DNA of 44,415 bases. It comes from Paludibaculum sp. GTDB lineage: Bacteria > Acidobacteriota > Terriglobia > Bryobacterales > Bryobacteraceae. The position numbers and the translations under genes were made by a program. Of the stretch, positions 16,932 to 24,661 are shown in pieces. Every line of letters begins with the position of its first letter. Position 1 is the stretch's first letter. The stretch is taken from NCBI GenBank assembly GCA_029973955.1, contig JARKQJ010000137.1:1-44415 (forward strand). The letters run 5' to 3'. Below the pieces are notes generated by a model that saw only the letters and a list, made by a program, of their open reading frames with translations, was not told the origin of the DNA and searched no databases.

Positions 16932-18358
16932 GCGTTGCCTCCGACGGTGATGCGGTCGATTTTGAGGGTGGGGATGCCGACGCCGACGGGGACGGACTGG
17001 CCCTCTTTGCCGCAGATGCCGACGCCTTCGTCGAGCTGGAGGTCGTTGCCGACCATGGAGACGTATTTGAGGGCTTCCGGGCCGTTGCCGATGAGGGAGG
17101 CGCCGCGGACGGGGCGGGTGAGGCGGCCGTCCTCGATGAGGTAGCTTTCGGTGGCGGAGAAGACAAAGTTGCCGGAGGTGATATCGACCTGGCCGCCGCC
17201 GAAGGTGGCGCAGTAGAGGCCCTTCTTGACGGAGCGGAGGATTTCGGAGGGGTCGGATTCGCCGGCGAGCATGTAGGTGTTGGTCATGCGCGGGAGGGGG
17301 ATGTGCTGGTAGTTTTCCCGGCGGCCGTTGCCGGTGGGCGTGTTGCGGAGGAGGCGGGAGGAGAGGCGGTCGTGGAGGTAGCCGCGGAGGACGCCGTTCT
17401 CGATGAGGACATTCTCCTGGGAGGGGACGCCTTCGTCGTCGACGTTGAGGGAGCCGCGGCGGGCGGCCATCGTGCCGTTATCGACGACGGTGCAGAGGGG
17501 AGAGGCGACCTGCTGGCCGATGCGGCCGGAGAAGGCGGAGACCTCCTTGCGGTTGAAGTCGGCTTCGAGGCCGTGGCCGACGGCTTCGTGGAGGAGGATG
17601 CCGGGCCAACCGGGGCCGAGGACGACGGTCATTTCGCCGGCGGGGGCCTCGACGGCATCGAGTTGGACGAGGGCCTGGCGGACGGCTTCCTTGGCGAATT
17701 TGGCGGCGAGGTTGTTGGAAGTGAAGTGATCGAGGCCGACGCGGCCGCCGCCGCCCTGGTAGCCGTGCTCGACGCGGCCGTCGGCGGCGCGTGCGAGGGC
17801 CATGACGTTGAGGCGGGCCATGGGCTGGCGGTCGTGGGCGAGGCGGCCGTCGGAGGTGGCGATGAGGATGTGCTTGATGGAGTCGGCGAAGGAGGCCTGG
17901 ACCTGGAAGACGCGGGGGTCTTCGGCGCGGGCGGTGTGGTCGGCTTCGACGATGAGGGCGACGCGGTCAGCGAGGGAGGATTCGGCGGCGGGGTGCGGGA
18001 CGGGGTAGAGGTTGGGGGCGGAGATGGCGTCGAGCGGAGTTTCGACGATGGTGGCGGGTCCGGCGGCGATGCAGGCGGCGGTGCGGGCGGCCTTGAGGAT
18101 GCGGTCGGAGGAGAGGTCGTCGGAGTAGGCGTAGCCGGTGCGTTCGCCGGCCAGGACGCGGACGCCTACGCCGAGGGTGACGCCCTGGGTGGCGGACTTG
18201 ACGATGGATTCGTCGAGGGCGAGGGAGGTGGATTCGATGTACTCGAAGTACAGGTCCGCGTAATCACCGCCTTTGGAGAGAGCTTCGTTGAGGTAGCGGT
18301 GGAGGTCGGTGGTGGTGATGCCGAATTGGGTGGCGATCAGGCTGGTGGAGAGCCCCAT
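16928..18358 (-). CDS. tldD: TldD metalloprotease subunit
   Basis: This is a 476-residue zinc protease subunit of the TldD/E complex. The metal-binding HExxxH motif is HEAVGH at residues 257-262, in the GWPGILLHEAVGHGLEADF block, and the C-terminal third ligand region is GVGICGKEGQSVPVG. Length and motifs are those of an intact family member. It is the first gene of a five-gene minus-strand operon (tldD, tldE, FxLYD-like, receiver fusion, YggU-like). Upstream lies the 16-bp repeat region. No short precursor-peptide gene typical of a TldD/E-processed natural product was found nearby. Confidence 0.97.
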   Translation of the reverse strand: MGLSTSLIATQFGITTTDLHRYLNEALSKGGDYADLYFEYIESTSLALDESIVKSATQGVTLGVGVRVLAGERTGYAYSDDLSSDRILKAARTAACIAAGPATIVETPLDAISAPNLYPVPHPAAESSLADRVALIVEADHTARAEDPRVFQVQASFADSIKHILIATSDGRLAHDRQPMARLNVMALARAADGRVEHGYQGGGGRVGLDHFTSNNLAAKFAKEAVRQALVQLDAVEAPAGEMTVVLGPGWPGILLHEAVGHGLEADFNRKEVSAFSGRIGQQVASPLCTVVDNGTMAARRGSLNVDDEGVPSQENVLIENGVLRGYLHDRLSSRLLRNTPTGNGRRENYQHIPLPRMTNTYMLAGESDPSEILRSVKKGLYCATFGGGQVDITSGNFVFSATESYLIEDGRLTRPVRGASLIGNGPEALKYVSMVGNDLQLDEGVGICGKEGQSVPVGVGIPTLKIDRITVGGNA

Positions 18359-18446
18359 GGTTTTAGGGTAACAGGGGGCGGGTGGGGGCCCGGGGACGTC
18401 TATACGGCATCTACGGGGGGCGGGTCGGGGGGAGGGTCGGGGGAAT

Positions 18447-18520
18447 GCCTCAACTCCATACGGCGTTTACTCCACATGGCATCTATTCCGCACGGCATCT
18501 ACTCCGCACGGCATTCACGG
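18447..18520. repeat. 16-bp minisatellite, shorter block
   Basis: Four to five degenerate copies of a 16-bp unit, such as GGCGTTTACTCCACAT and GGCATCTACTCCGCAC, lie between tldD and the UvrC-like gene. A further isolated unit-like sequence is visible around 18399-18417. A perfect hairpin separates this block from the longer one. Confidence 0.85.
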
Positions 18521-18523
18521 TGG

Positions 18524-18545
18524 CCCCGAGGCTGGCGCCTCGGGG
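18524..18545. other. Perfect 9-bp-stem hairpin inside the minisatellite region
   Basis: CCCCGAGGC (18524-18532) pairs perfectly with GCCTCGGGG (18537-18545) across the 4-nt loop TGGC. No U-tract follows on either strand, so a simple intrinsic terminator is doubtful. It lies exactly between the two 16-bp repeat blocks. Confidence 0.7.
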
Positions 18546-18551
18546 GAATAT

Positions 18552-18713
18552 GGCCTCAACTCCACACGGCCTCAACTCCACATGGCTTCTACTCCACACG
18601 GCCTCAACTCCACATGGCCTCAACTCCACATGGCCTCAACTCCGCATGGCTTCTACTCCACACGGCGTTTACTCCACACGGCTTTTACTCCACATGGCTT
18701 TTACTCCACATGG
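18552..18713. repeat. 16-bp minisatellite, longer block
   Basis: About ten head-to-tail copies of a 16-bp unit close to GGCCTCAACTCCACAT, with variation mainly at CCTCAA/CTTCTA/CTTTTA and at the last base. Because 16 is not a multiple of three, all three frames stay open and give 16-residue periodic peptides; I regard these as a by-product. With the shorter block and hairpin it fills the 358-bp gap between tldD and the UvrC-like gene. Confidence 0.92.
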
Positions 18714-18716
18714 CGG

Positions 18717-19805
18717 CTATGGTGTATTTACGGTGGAGGCGGTGCGGGAGATGGCTCGGACCAGGCGGCGGTAGGGGATGTCGGCCAGGGAGGTGAAGGG
18801 GAACCAGTCGGCGTCGCGGTAGGAGGAGTAGTACCAGCGGGCGAGGAGGGAGATGTGTTCGGAGCGCTGGCGGAGGGTGAGTTTGGGGATTTGGAGGGTG
18901 GGGAGGAGTTCGCGGAGGCGGCGGTCGAGGGGGATGGCTTCGGCGGAGGTGGCGGCGACGGGGAAGTGGACGGGTTCGGTCCAGGCTCCCTGGAGGAAGA
19001 AGAAGAGCTGGACTTCGCCGGGGATGGGGCTGGGGGAGACGGCGGCTCCGGAGAGGGAGCCGAGGGGGGCGACGAGGTCGTCGCGGAGCTTGAGGGTTTG
19101 CTCGATGCGGAGGTAGCGGGCGTGGAGGTGCTGGGCTTGCTCGAAGTCGAGGTCCTGGGAGGCGCGATCGCGGGCGGCGGAGATGGGCTCCAGGAGGGAG
19201 TGGCCCTGGGAGGAGAGGAAGGAAGAGAGGCGGTTGGCTTCGGAGCGGTACTCTTCGGGGCCGACGATCTGCTGGCAGGGGCGGAGGCACTTCATCATCT
19301 CGCCGTAGATGCAGCCGGGGTGATCGGGGGAGGGGGCGAGGTCCTCCTGGCAGCGGCGGACCTGAAAGAGGTCGAGGAGGTCCTGCTCGAAGCGTTCGGC
19401 GGAGGCGCGGGTGCGGAAGGGGCCATAGTGGAGGGATTGGGAGGCGGAGAGGCGGGTGGAGACGGTGGTGCGGGGGAAGGGGTTGGAGAGAACGACCTTG
19501 ACGAAGGGGGCGGGGCGGAGTTTGAGGAGTTTGGGGTAATCGTCAGGGAAGTGGGTTTGGGCGAGCTGATAGAAGGTGAGAGCGGAGGCGAGGCGGGAGG
19601 GGGTGAGGTGGTAATCGACGCGGGCGGCGAGGGCGTGGAGGTTGAGGCGGCGGGAGGAGGAGGAGGGTGGGGAGAGGAGGCGGGCGAGGCGGCGGCGGAG
19701 GCGGGCGGTGCGGGCGAGATAGGGTTGGCCGTGGTGGAGGTGGATGAGAAAGACGGCGGGGGCGTCTGGGATGGAGGAGAGGTCGAAGGGGGGGAGTGCG
19801 GTCAT
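18717..19805 (-). CDS. UvrC-like protein with degenerate GIY-YIG domain and UVR motif
   Basis: This 362-residue protein resembles the N-terminal half of UvrC. A GIY-YIG-like start (DAPAVFLIHLHHGQPYLARTARLRRRL, residues 12-38) is followed by the UvrC middle block (LHYGPFRTRASAERFEQDLLDLFQVRRCQ) and the Cys-rich linker GCIYGEMMKCLRPCQQIVG. A UVR helical hairpin around ISAARDRASQDLDFEQAQHLHARYLRIEQ comes next. The C-terminal 130 residues are not the RNase H-like endonuclease plus HhH of true UvrC. In the GIY-YIG part the Tyr and Arg are present but the position of the catalytic Glu has no acidic residue, so nuclease activity is doubtful. The start at 19805 was chosen because the fold begins there; a TACAAT hexamer (19820-19825) lies 14 nt upstream. 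Confidence 0.8.
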   Translation of the reverse strand: MTALPPFDLSSIPDAPAVFLIHLHHGQPYLARTARLRRRLARLLSPPSSSSRRLNLHALAARVDYHLTPSRLASALTFYQLAQTHFPDDYPKLLKLRPAPFVKVVLSNPFPRTTVSTRLSASQSLHYGPFRTRASAERFEQDLLDLFQVRRCQEDLAPSPDHPGCIYGEMMKCLRPCQQIVGPEEYRSEANRLSSFLSSQGHSLLEPISAARDRASQDLDFEQAQHLHARYLRIEQTLKLRDDLVAPLGSLSGAAVSPSPIPGEVQLFFFLQGAWTEPVHFPVAATSAEAIPLDRRLRELLPTLQIPKLTLRQRSEHISLLARWYYSSYRDADWFPFTSLADIPYRRLVRAISRTASTVNTP

Positions 19806-19870
19806 GAGGCCACGAGGATATTGTAGCGGGCAGGAATGAGGGTCGCTTGCGCAGGATGGGGCGGATTTGC

Positions 19871-19876
19871 TACCAA
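19871..19876 (+). promoter_or_regulatory. Putative promoter of the TPR-glmR-glmU operon
   Basis: TTGCGC (19847-19852) and TACCAA (19871-19876) are 18 nt apart and could be -35 and -10 elements. The predicted start point would fall at about 19883, where a short open frame begins with ATG. Confidence 0.4.
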
Positions 19877-19882
19877 TTTGGG

Positions 19883-19936
19883 ATGCTGTTCGCGTTTGGC
19901 AAGAAAGACGCGGGCATGAGAACTCGGGTGTCATGA
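19883..19936 (+). CDS. Possible leaderless leader peptide upstream of the TPR gene
   Basis: A 17-residue frame (MLFAFGKKDAGMRTRVS) starts with the ATG at 19883, six bases after the putative -10. It ends in TGA overlapping the TPR gene ATG (ATGA at 19933-19936). The arrangement suits translational coupling, but the frame is too short to prove coding. It could also be the remains of the true N-terminus after a frameshift. Confidence 0.3.
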   Translation: MLFAFGKKDAGMRTRVS

Positions 19937-20472
19937 AGAAGACAGTGAAGAATCCGGAAGGCAAGGCCGGGGCGCCGGGAGGAGAGATGTCCTCCAAGGC
20001 GCACACGGAACTATTTGGGAAAGCCATGAAGCTGTTCTCAACGGGGAAGTATCGGGAAGCGGCACCCCTGTTTGAAGAAGCGGCGAGCGGCCCGCTGATG
20101 TCGGTGAACGAATCGGCGGAGATGTACCGGCGGATGTGCGAGAAGCGGATGCAGGCGGGGGAAGTGAAGCTGCAGACGGCAGAGGAATACTACACCTACG
20201 GGGTGAGTCTGCTGAACGCGCGGAAGTGGTCCGAAGCCAAAGGGCCGTTGGAGACGGCGGTGGCCAAGGGTGGTGAGCCGCATCATCTGTACGCGCTGGC
20301 GCTGGCGGAAGGGATGACGGGCGGAGTGGCGGAAGCGGCGCAGCATCTGCGCCGGGCGGTGGCCGGGGACGGTGCGATTCGGAACATCGCGAGGAGCGAT
20401 GTGGATTTTGCTCCGCTGATGGAGCATGCGCAGATCCGGGAGGTCCTTACGGGCGAGGCGGTGGGCGGCTAG
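19933..20472 (+). CDS. TPR-repeat protein
   Basis: This 179-residue protein is probably cytoplasmic, with no signal peptide. A basic N-terminus is followed by helical repeats of tetratricopeptide type: ELFGKAMKLFSTGKYREAAPLFEEAAS, EEYYTYGVSLLNARKWSEAKGPLETAVAKG and HHLYALALAEGMTGGVAEAAQHLRRAV. The last residues read NIARSDVDFAPLMEHAQIREVL, a common C-terminal pattern of such short TPR proteins. I chose the ATG at 19933; in-frame upstream codons begin only with TTG. It ends 4 nt before the glmR GTG start, so it belongs to the glmR-glmU operon. No specific role can be assigned. Confidence 0.8.
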   Translation: MKKTVKNPEGKAGAPGGEMSSKAHTELFGKAMKLFSTGKYREAAPLFEEAASGPLMSVNESAEMYRRMCEKRMQAGEVKLQTAEEYYTYGVSLLNARKWSEAKGPLETAVAKGGEPHHLYALALAEGMTGGVAEAAQHLRRAVAGDGAIRNIARSDVDFAPLMEHAQIREVLTGEAVGG

Positions 20473-20476
20473 GGCC

Positions 20477-21544
20477 GTGCCCAGGCGCACACAAGCGGAG
20501 GCTGGAACGGCGGGGCGACCGGCCGGCGCGCCTTTGCGAGTGGTGGCCATTGGCGGCGGGACAGGCCTCTCGACGGTTCTGAAGGGACTAAAGCAGTACG
20601 TCCCGGGGATGAGGTGGGAGGCGAAGGCTCCGGCGGTGGAGCTGACGGCGGTGGTGACGGTGACGGACGATGGCGGGAGTTCAGGGCGGCTGAGGCGGGA
20701 GTTGGACATTCTGCCGCCGGGGGACATCCGGAACTGCATGGTGGCCTTGTCGGAAGACGAGGCGTTGATGACGAAGCTGTTCCAGTACCGCTTTGCGGGC
20801 GGGCGCGGGTTGAAGGGGCACAGTTTCGGGAACCTATTTCTGGCGGTGTTGACGCAGATCACGGGGGATTTTGCGAAGGCGGTGCAATTGAGCAGCGAAG
20901 TGCTGGCGATTGCGGGGAGGATCTATCCATCGACGGCGGCGAACGTGACGCTGCGGGCGCGGCTGACAGATGGGCGCGTGGTGGAGGGCGAGACGCGGAT
21001 CAGCAGAAGCCATGCTCCGATTCAGCGGATCGAGCTGCATCCGAAGCGGGTGAAGCCGATGGAGGAGACACTGGCGGCGATCCGGCAGGCGGATCTGATC
21101 ACGGTGGGTCCGGGGAGCCTGTTTACGAGCGTGGTGCCGAACCTGCTGGTGGAGGGGATTCCTGAGGCGATGGAGCAAAGCAAGGCGTTGAAGGCGTGCT
21201 TTGTGAACCTGATGTGGCAGCCGGGGGAGACGAACGGGATGTCGGCGTCGGACCACGTGGCGGCGGTGTTCGAACATGCGCAGCGGAAGGTGGTGGATTG
21301 CGCGGTGGTGAATACGGATCCGATCAGCGATGAACTGCTGGTGCGGTATGCGAAGCAGCGGGCGCTGCAGGTGACGAACGACTTCGTGAAATTGGAGCAG
21401 TTGGGGGTGGAGGTAGTGGCGTTGCCGCTGCTGTCGAAAGGGGAGAAGGTGCGGCACGATCCGGAGGCGACGGCGCAGGCAGTGGTGGAACTGGCAAAGC
21501 GGGGGCGGCGGCGGCGGCGATCGGGTGGATCGAAGAGAAATTAG
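20477..21544 (+). CDS. glmR: GlmR/YvcK-family gluconeogenesis factor
   Basis: This 355-residue protein belongs to the YvcK/CofD-like family. It has the nucleotide-binding VVAIGGGTGLSTVLKGLK start, VTVTDDGGSSGRLRRELDILPPGDIRNCM, GRGLKGHSFGNLFLAVL, ITVGPGSLFTSVVPNLLVEGI and a NLMWQPGETNGMSASDH block. In Bacillus the homologue binds UDP-GlcNAc and stimulates GlmS, steering carbon to cell-wall precursors. The preferred start is the GTG at 20477, 4 nt after the TPR gene; an internal GTG at the beginning of the Rossmann strand is possible. The C-terminus is strongly basic (Arg-rich). glmU follows after 20 nt. Confidence 0.93.
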   Translation: MPRRTQAEAGTAGRPAGAPLRVVAIGGGTGLSTVLKGLKQYVPGMRWEAKAPAVELTAVVTVTDDGGSSGRLRRELDILPPGDIRNCMVALSEDEALMTKLFQYRFAGGRGLKGHSFGNLFLAVLTQITGDFAKAVQLSSEVLAIAGRIYPSTAANVTLRARLTDGRVVEGETRISRSHAPIQRIELHPKRVKPMEETLAAIRQADLITVGPGSLFTSVVPNLLVEGIPEAMEQSKALKACFVNLMWQPGETNGMSASDHVAAVFEHAQRKVVDCAVVNTDPISDELLVRYAKQRALQVTNDFVKLEQLGVEVVALPLLSKGEKVRHDPEATAQAVVELAKRGRRRRRSGGSKRN

Positions 21545-21564
21545 CAGAAACGAGGAGAACGGCG

Positions 21565-22953
21565 ATGAGCAGAGACGTGTCGGTGGTGATTCTGGCGGCG
21601 GGGTTGGGGACGAGGATGAAGAGCAGCCTGGCGAAGGTACTGCACCGGGCAGGCGGGGCATGTCTGCTGGAGCACGTGATTGAGGCGGCGAAGGAGATTG
21701 CGGCGCCGGAACGGATCGTAGCGGTGGTGGGGCACCAGGCGGAGCGGGTGAAGGCGGCGGTGGAGGGATTGGGGACCCGGTTTGAGGTGCAGACGGAGCA
21801 GAAGGGGACGGGGCACGCGCTGCGGGTATGCGGCGGGCAGAGAGGGGTGAGGAGCGGGCGGCTGGTGGTGTTGTATGGAGATTGCCCGCTGCTTTCGAAG
21901 GTGACGTTGCGACGGCTGCTGGAGGAGCACGAGAAGGGCGGGCGCGCGGCGACGGTGATCACCACGCTGCTGGCGGACGCAACGGGATACGGACGGATTG
22001 TGCGCGACGAGGCGGGACGAGTAGCGGCGATCGTGGAGCAGAAGGCGGCGACAGAGGAGCAGAAGAAGATCCGGGAGATCAATTCAGGGATCTACTGTTT
22101 TGAGGCGGAGGTGCTGTGGCCGTACCTGGAGAAGGTGGAGCCGAATCCGGCGTCGGGCGAGTACTATTTGACGGATGTGGTGGAGTTGATGCGGGCGGCT
22201 GGCCAGGCGACGGTGCCGCTGGTGGTGGAGGACGCGAGCGAGATTCTGGGGATCAACACGAAGGTGGAGCTGGCGGAGGCGGACCGGATCTTCCGGGAGC
22301 GGAAGGTGAAGGAGTTGATGCTGGCCGGAGTGACGATTGAGAGGCCGGATACGGTGACGGTGGATGTGGGGGTAGAGGTGGGTCAGGACACGGTGATTGG
22401 GCCGATGGCGCAGTTGCTGGGGAAGACGACGGTGGGGAGAGGGTGTGTGGTGGGGGCGTCGGCGATTGTGGAGAATGCGCTGTTGGAGGACGGGGCGAAG
22501 GTACACGCGTTCAGCTTTGTGCAGGATTCGAAGCTGGGGGCGGAGGCGGAGGTGGGTCCGTATGGGCGGATGAGGATGGGCGCCGTGCTGGAGGATGGGG
22601 CGCACGTGGGGAACTTCGTGGAGTTGAAGAAGACGCGTTTGGGGGCGGGATCGAAGGCGATGCACCTGGCGTATCTGGGGGATGCGACGATCGGATCGAA
22701 TGTAAACATTGGGGCGGGGACGATCACGTGCAACTACGACGGTAAGAAGAAACACCCGACGGTGATTGAGGACGGGGCGTTCGTGGGGAGCAACTCGACC
22801 CTGGTGGCACCTGTGGTGGTGGGGAAGGGGAGCTATGTAGCGGCGGCGAGCGTTGTGACGAAGCCGGTTCCGGAAGATGCATTGGCGGTGGGGCGGGCGC
22901 ATCAAATCAATAAAGAAGGGTGGGCCCAGCGCCGAAGAGAGAACAAGGCGTGA
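21565..22953 (+). CDS. glmU: Bifunctional GlmU (GlcNAc-1-P uridyltransferase/GlcN-1-P acetyltransferase)
   Basis: This 462-residue enzyme catalyses the last two steps to UDP-GlcNAc. The N-terminal uridyltransferase domain has LAAGLGTRMKS (residues 10-20), QKGTGHAL, YGDCPLL and GYGRIVRD. The C-terminal left-handed beta-helix acetyltransferase domain has the hexapeptide repeats, KAMHLAYLGDATIG with the catalytic His, and NIGAGTITCNYDGKKKH. Length matches the family (about 455). A good AGGAGA ribosome binding site lies 6 nt before the ATG. Being directly downstream of glmR suggests joint control of amino-sugar supply. Confidence 0.97.
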   Translation: MSRDVSVVILAAGLGTRMKSSLAKVLHRAGGACLLEHVIEAAKEIAAPERIVAVVGHQAERVKAAVEGLGTRFEVQTEQKGTGHALRVCGGQRGVRSGRLVVLYGDCPLLSKVTLRRLLEEHEKGGRAATVITTLLADATGYGRIVRDEAGRVAAIVEQKAATEEQKKIREINSGIYCFEAEVLWPYLEKVEPNPASGEYYLTDVVELMRAAGQATVPLVVEDASEILGINTKVELAEADRIFRERKVKELMLAGVTIERPDTVTVDVGVEVGQDTVIGPMAQLLGKTTVGRGCVVGASAIVENALLEDGAKVHAFSFVQDSKLGAEAEVGPYGRMRMGAVLEDGAHVGNFVELKKTRLGAGSKAMHLAYLGDATIGSNVNIGAGTITCNYDGKKKHPTVIEDGAFVGSNSTLVAPVVVGKGSYVAAASVVTKPVPEDALAVGRAHQINKEGWAQRRRENKA

Positions 22954-23041
22954 GAATCCCGCGCCTTGCCACGTACTATGGATTATGTAGGCTGAAGGTT
23001 GAAGGAAAGTATAGATTTCAAGCGCGAGGAGTGTGTCTGAG

Positions 23042-23905
23042 ATGACAAAGGTCCTTTGGATGGCCGGGGTGTTCTCTCTGGCGGCGATGGCGGGCAGCGG
23101 TGTGATTGGTGTGGCGGTGAGCAACGGTGAGATGAAGGTGGACAAGGCGGCGGTGAGCGGGAATGCGAACCTGGCGGAAGGTTCCAGTGTGCGAGCGGCA
23201 GGCGATGCGGCTCGGATTCAGTTGACAAAGGGCGGCCGGGCGACGCTGGCGCCGAACAGCGCGGCGCGGGTGTATGCGGACCGGATGGTTTTGGAGAGTG
23301 GCGTGAGTGTGGTTTCGACGCCGGCATACAAGGTAGAGGCGAAGGGGTTGCAGATTGCGGCGGCGGGCGGCCAGGCGCAGGTGGCGTTGAATGGCGGAGT
23401 GGTGAAAGTGGCGGCGTTGACGGGGCAGGCTCAGGTGCGGAATGCGGAAGGGATGTTGTTGGCGAAGGTGGCGCCGGGGAAGGTTCTGGACTTGACGCCA
23501 GGAGCCGGTGCGGGCGGGCAATCCACCGTCACCGGTGTGCTGCGTCAGGCTGGGTCGAAGTATGTCGTGACAGACCGGCTGACGAGCGTGGATGCGGAGT
23601 TGAAGGGATCGAACCTGCAGAAGGAAGTGGGCCAGTTGGTGGAAGTGAGCGGCGCGGTGAAGGCTGGCGCCGACCGGAATTCGCAGGTGATTGAAGTGGC
23701 GCGGCTGAACCGCGTGGAGAACGAGAACACGCCGCAGAGCGGCGGGCAAGTGCCGACGGGCGGCGGGCAGAAGCCGACGGAAGGGTCGAAGGGCCCGACG
23801 AAGCCGACGGGCACGGGCATGAGCGCCGGGACGAAGGTGGCGATCGGGGTGGCGATTGCCGGCGGCGCGGGGGCTGGGATCGTGTTCGCGACGATGTCGC
23901 GGTAG
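23042..23905 (+). CDS. Secreted FecR-like domain protein
   Basis: This is a 287-residue exported protein. A signal segment (VLWMAGVFSLAAMAGSG) is followed by a beta-rich FecR-type domain, with VRAAGDAARIQLTKGGRATLAPNSAARVYADRMVLESGVSVV being the characteristic stretch and later PGKVLDLTPG. A Gly/Pro/Thr-rich low-complexity linker (about residues 235-260) leads to a C-terminal hydrophobic helix (VAIGVAIAGGAGAGIVFA) that could be a membrane anchor. GAGGAG lies 10 nt before the ATG at 23042; GTG at 23033 is too close to it. FecR domains elsewhere sense or scaffold at the envelope, and here no sigma factor is adjacent. Confidence 0.75.
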   Translation: MTKVLWMAGVFSLAAMAGSGVIGVAVSNGEMKVDKAAVSGNANLAEGSSVRAAGDAARIQLTKGGRATLAPNSAARVYADRMVLESGVSVVSTPAYKVEAKGLQIAAAGGQAQVALNGGVVKVAALTGQAQVRNAEGMLLAKVAPGKVLDLTPGAGAGGQSTVTGVLRQAGSKYVVTDRLTSVDAELKGSNLQKEVGQLVEVSGAVKAGADRNSQVIEVARLNRVENENTPQSGGQVPTGGGQKPTEGSKGPTKPTGTGMSAGTKVAIGVAIAGGAGAGIVFATMSR

Positions 23906-23927
23906 CCGGCCACGAGTTTGGGATTGG

Positions 23928-23963
23928 ACGGGCCTTTGCCTTTCGGGGCGGAGGCCCGTTTTG
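23928..23963 (+). terminator. Rho-independent terminator after the FecR-like gene
   Basis: ACGGGCCT (23928-23935) pairs with AGGCCCGT (23952-23959), with a smaller GCC/GGC inner stem. TTTGC follows directly. It begins 22 nt after the stop codon. Confidence 0.8.
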
Positions 23964-24018
23964 CATTGGGGGGTGTACTGGGGATGCGGCGGGTTTGGAT
24001 TGAGGATAGGCTGTCAGA

Positions 24019-24660
24019 ATGCGGTACGCAGCAGCCTTGATGTGGTTTGGGTGTGTGGCGGCGATGGGTGCGAAGGTGGACTTTGGGAAGGGCAAGCCGG
24101 GGGCGATGCCGAAGGGGTGGGTGCAGGCAATGACGAGCCAGGGCGGCGCGCCGCGGTGGGAGGTGGTGGAGGACGGGCGGAGGCGCGTATTGGGGCAGTT
24201 GTCGACGGATGAGACCTCGGGGCGGTTTCCGATGGCGATCTATGAGAAGGCGGCGCTGGTGAATGGGCGGGTTTCGGTGAAGTTCAAGACCGTATCGGGG
24301 GTGAAGGACCAGGCGGCGGGGATTGTGTGGCGGTACCAGGATCCGGGGAATTACTACATCGTGCGGGCGAACGCGTTGGAGGACAACGTGGTGCTGTACA
24401 AGGTGGAGGGCGGGAAGCGGATCGCGTTGGCGCCGGTGGGGACGCCGGAGAAGACGTACGGGGTGAAGCACAAGGTGGCGAAGGGAGTCTGGTCGGCGCT
24501 GCGGGTGGAGTTTGTGGGGCAGCGGTTTGAGGTGTATCTGGATGGCGAGAAGGTGATGGAGGTGGAGGATGGGACGTTTGCGGGGGCTGGGAAGACGGGG
24601 TTGTGGACGAAGGCGGACAGTGTGACGTACTTCGATGATTTCGAGGTGGAGAGGAAGTAG
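24019..24660 (+). CDS. Secreted DUF1080/concanavalin-like domain protein
   Basis: This is a 213-residue protein with a signal peptide (MRYAAALMWFGCVAAMGA) and one beta-sandwich domain. The blocks VSVKFKTVSGVKDQAAGIVWRYQDPGNYYIVRANALEDNVVLYKV, WSALRVEFVGQRFEVYLDGEKV and GKTGLWTKADSVTYFDDFEV are typical of the DUF1080/3-keto-disaccharide hydrolase and LamG-like sandwich proteins. Those are often carbohydrate-active or carbohydrate-binding. Enzyme activity is not demonstrable from sequence. A TAGGCT hexamer lies 6 nt before the ATG. The nuclease-like gene starts one base after its stop. Confidence 0.8.
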   Translation: MRYAAALMWFGCVAAMGAKVDFGKGKPGAMPKGWVQAMTSQGGAPRWEVVEDGRRRVLGQLSTDETSGRFPMAIYEKAALVNGRVSVKFKTVSGVKDQAAGIVWRYQDPGNYYIVRANALEDNVVLYKVEGGKRIALAPVGTPEKTYGVKHKVAKGVWSALRVEFVGQRFEVYLDGEKVMEVEDGTFAGAGKTGLWTKADSVTYFDDFEVERK

Positions 24661-24661
24661 G

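Noticed and set aside
18447..18713. CRISPR array
   Set aside because: Units are 16 bp and directly adjacent with no unique spacers, and no cas genes are present.
15429..18796. Long plus-strand open frames across tldE, tldD and the 16-bp repeats
   Set aside because: Antisense to tldD/tldE, which have all expected motifs; the repeat-derived peptide is periodic in every frame and so not evidence of coding.
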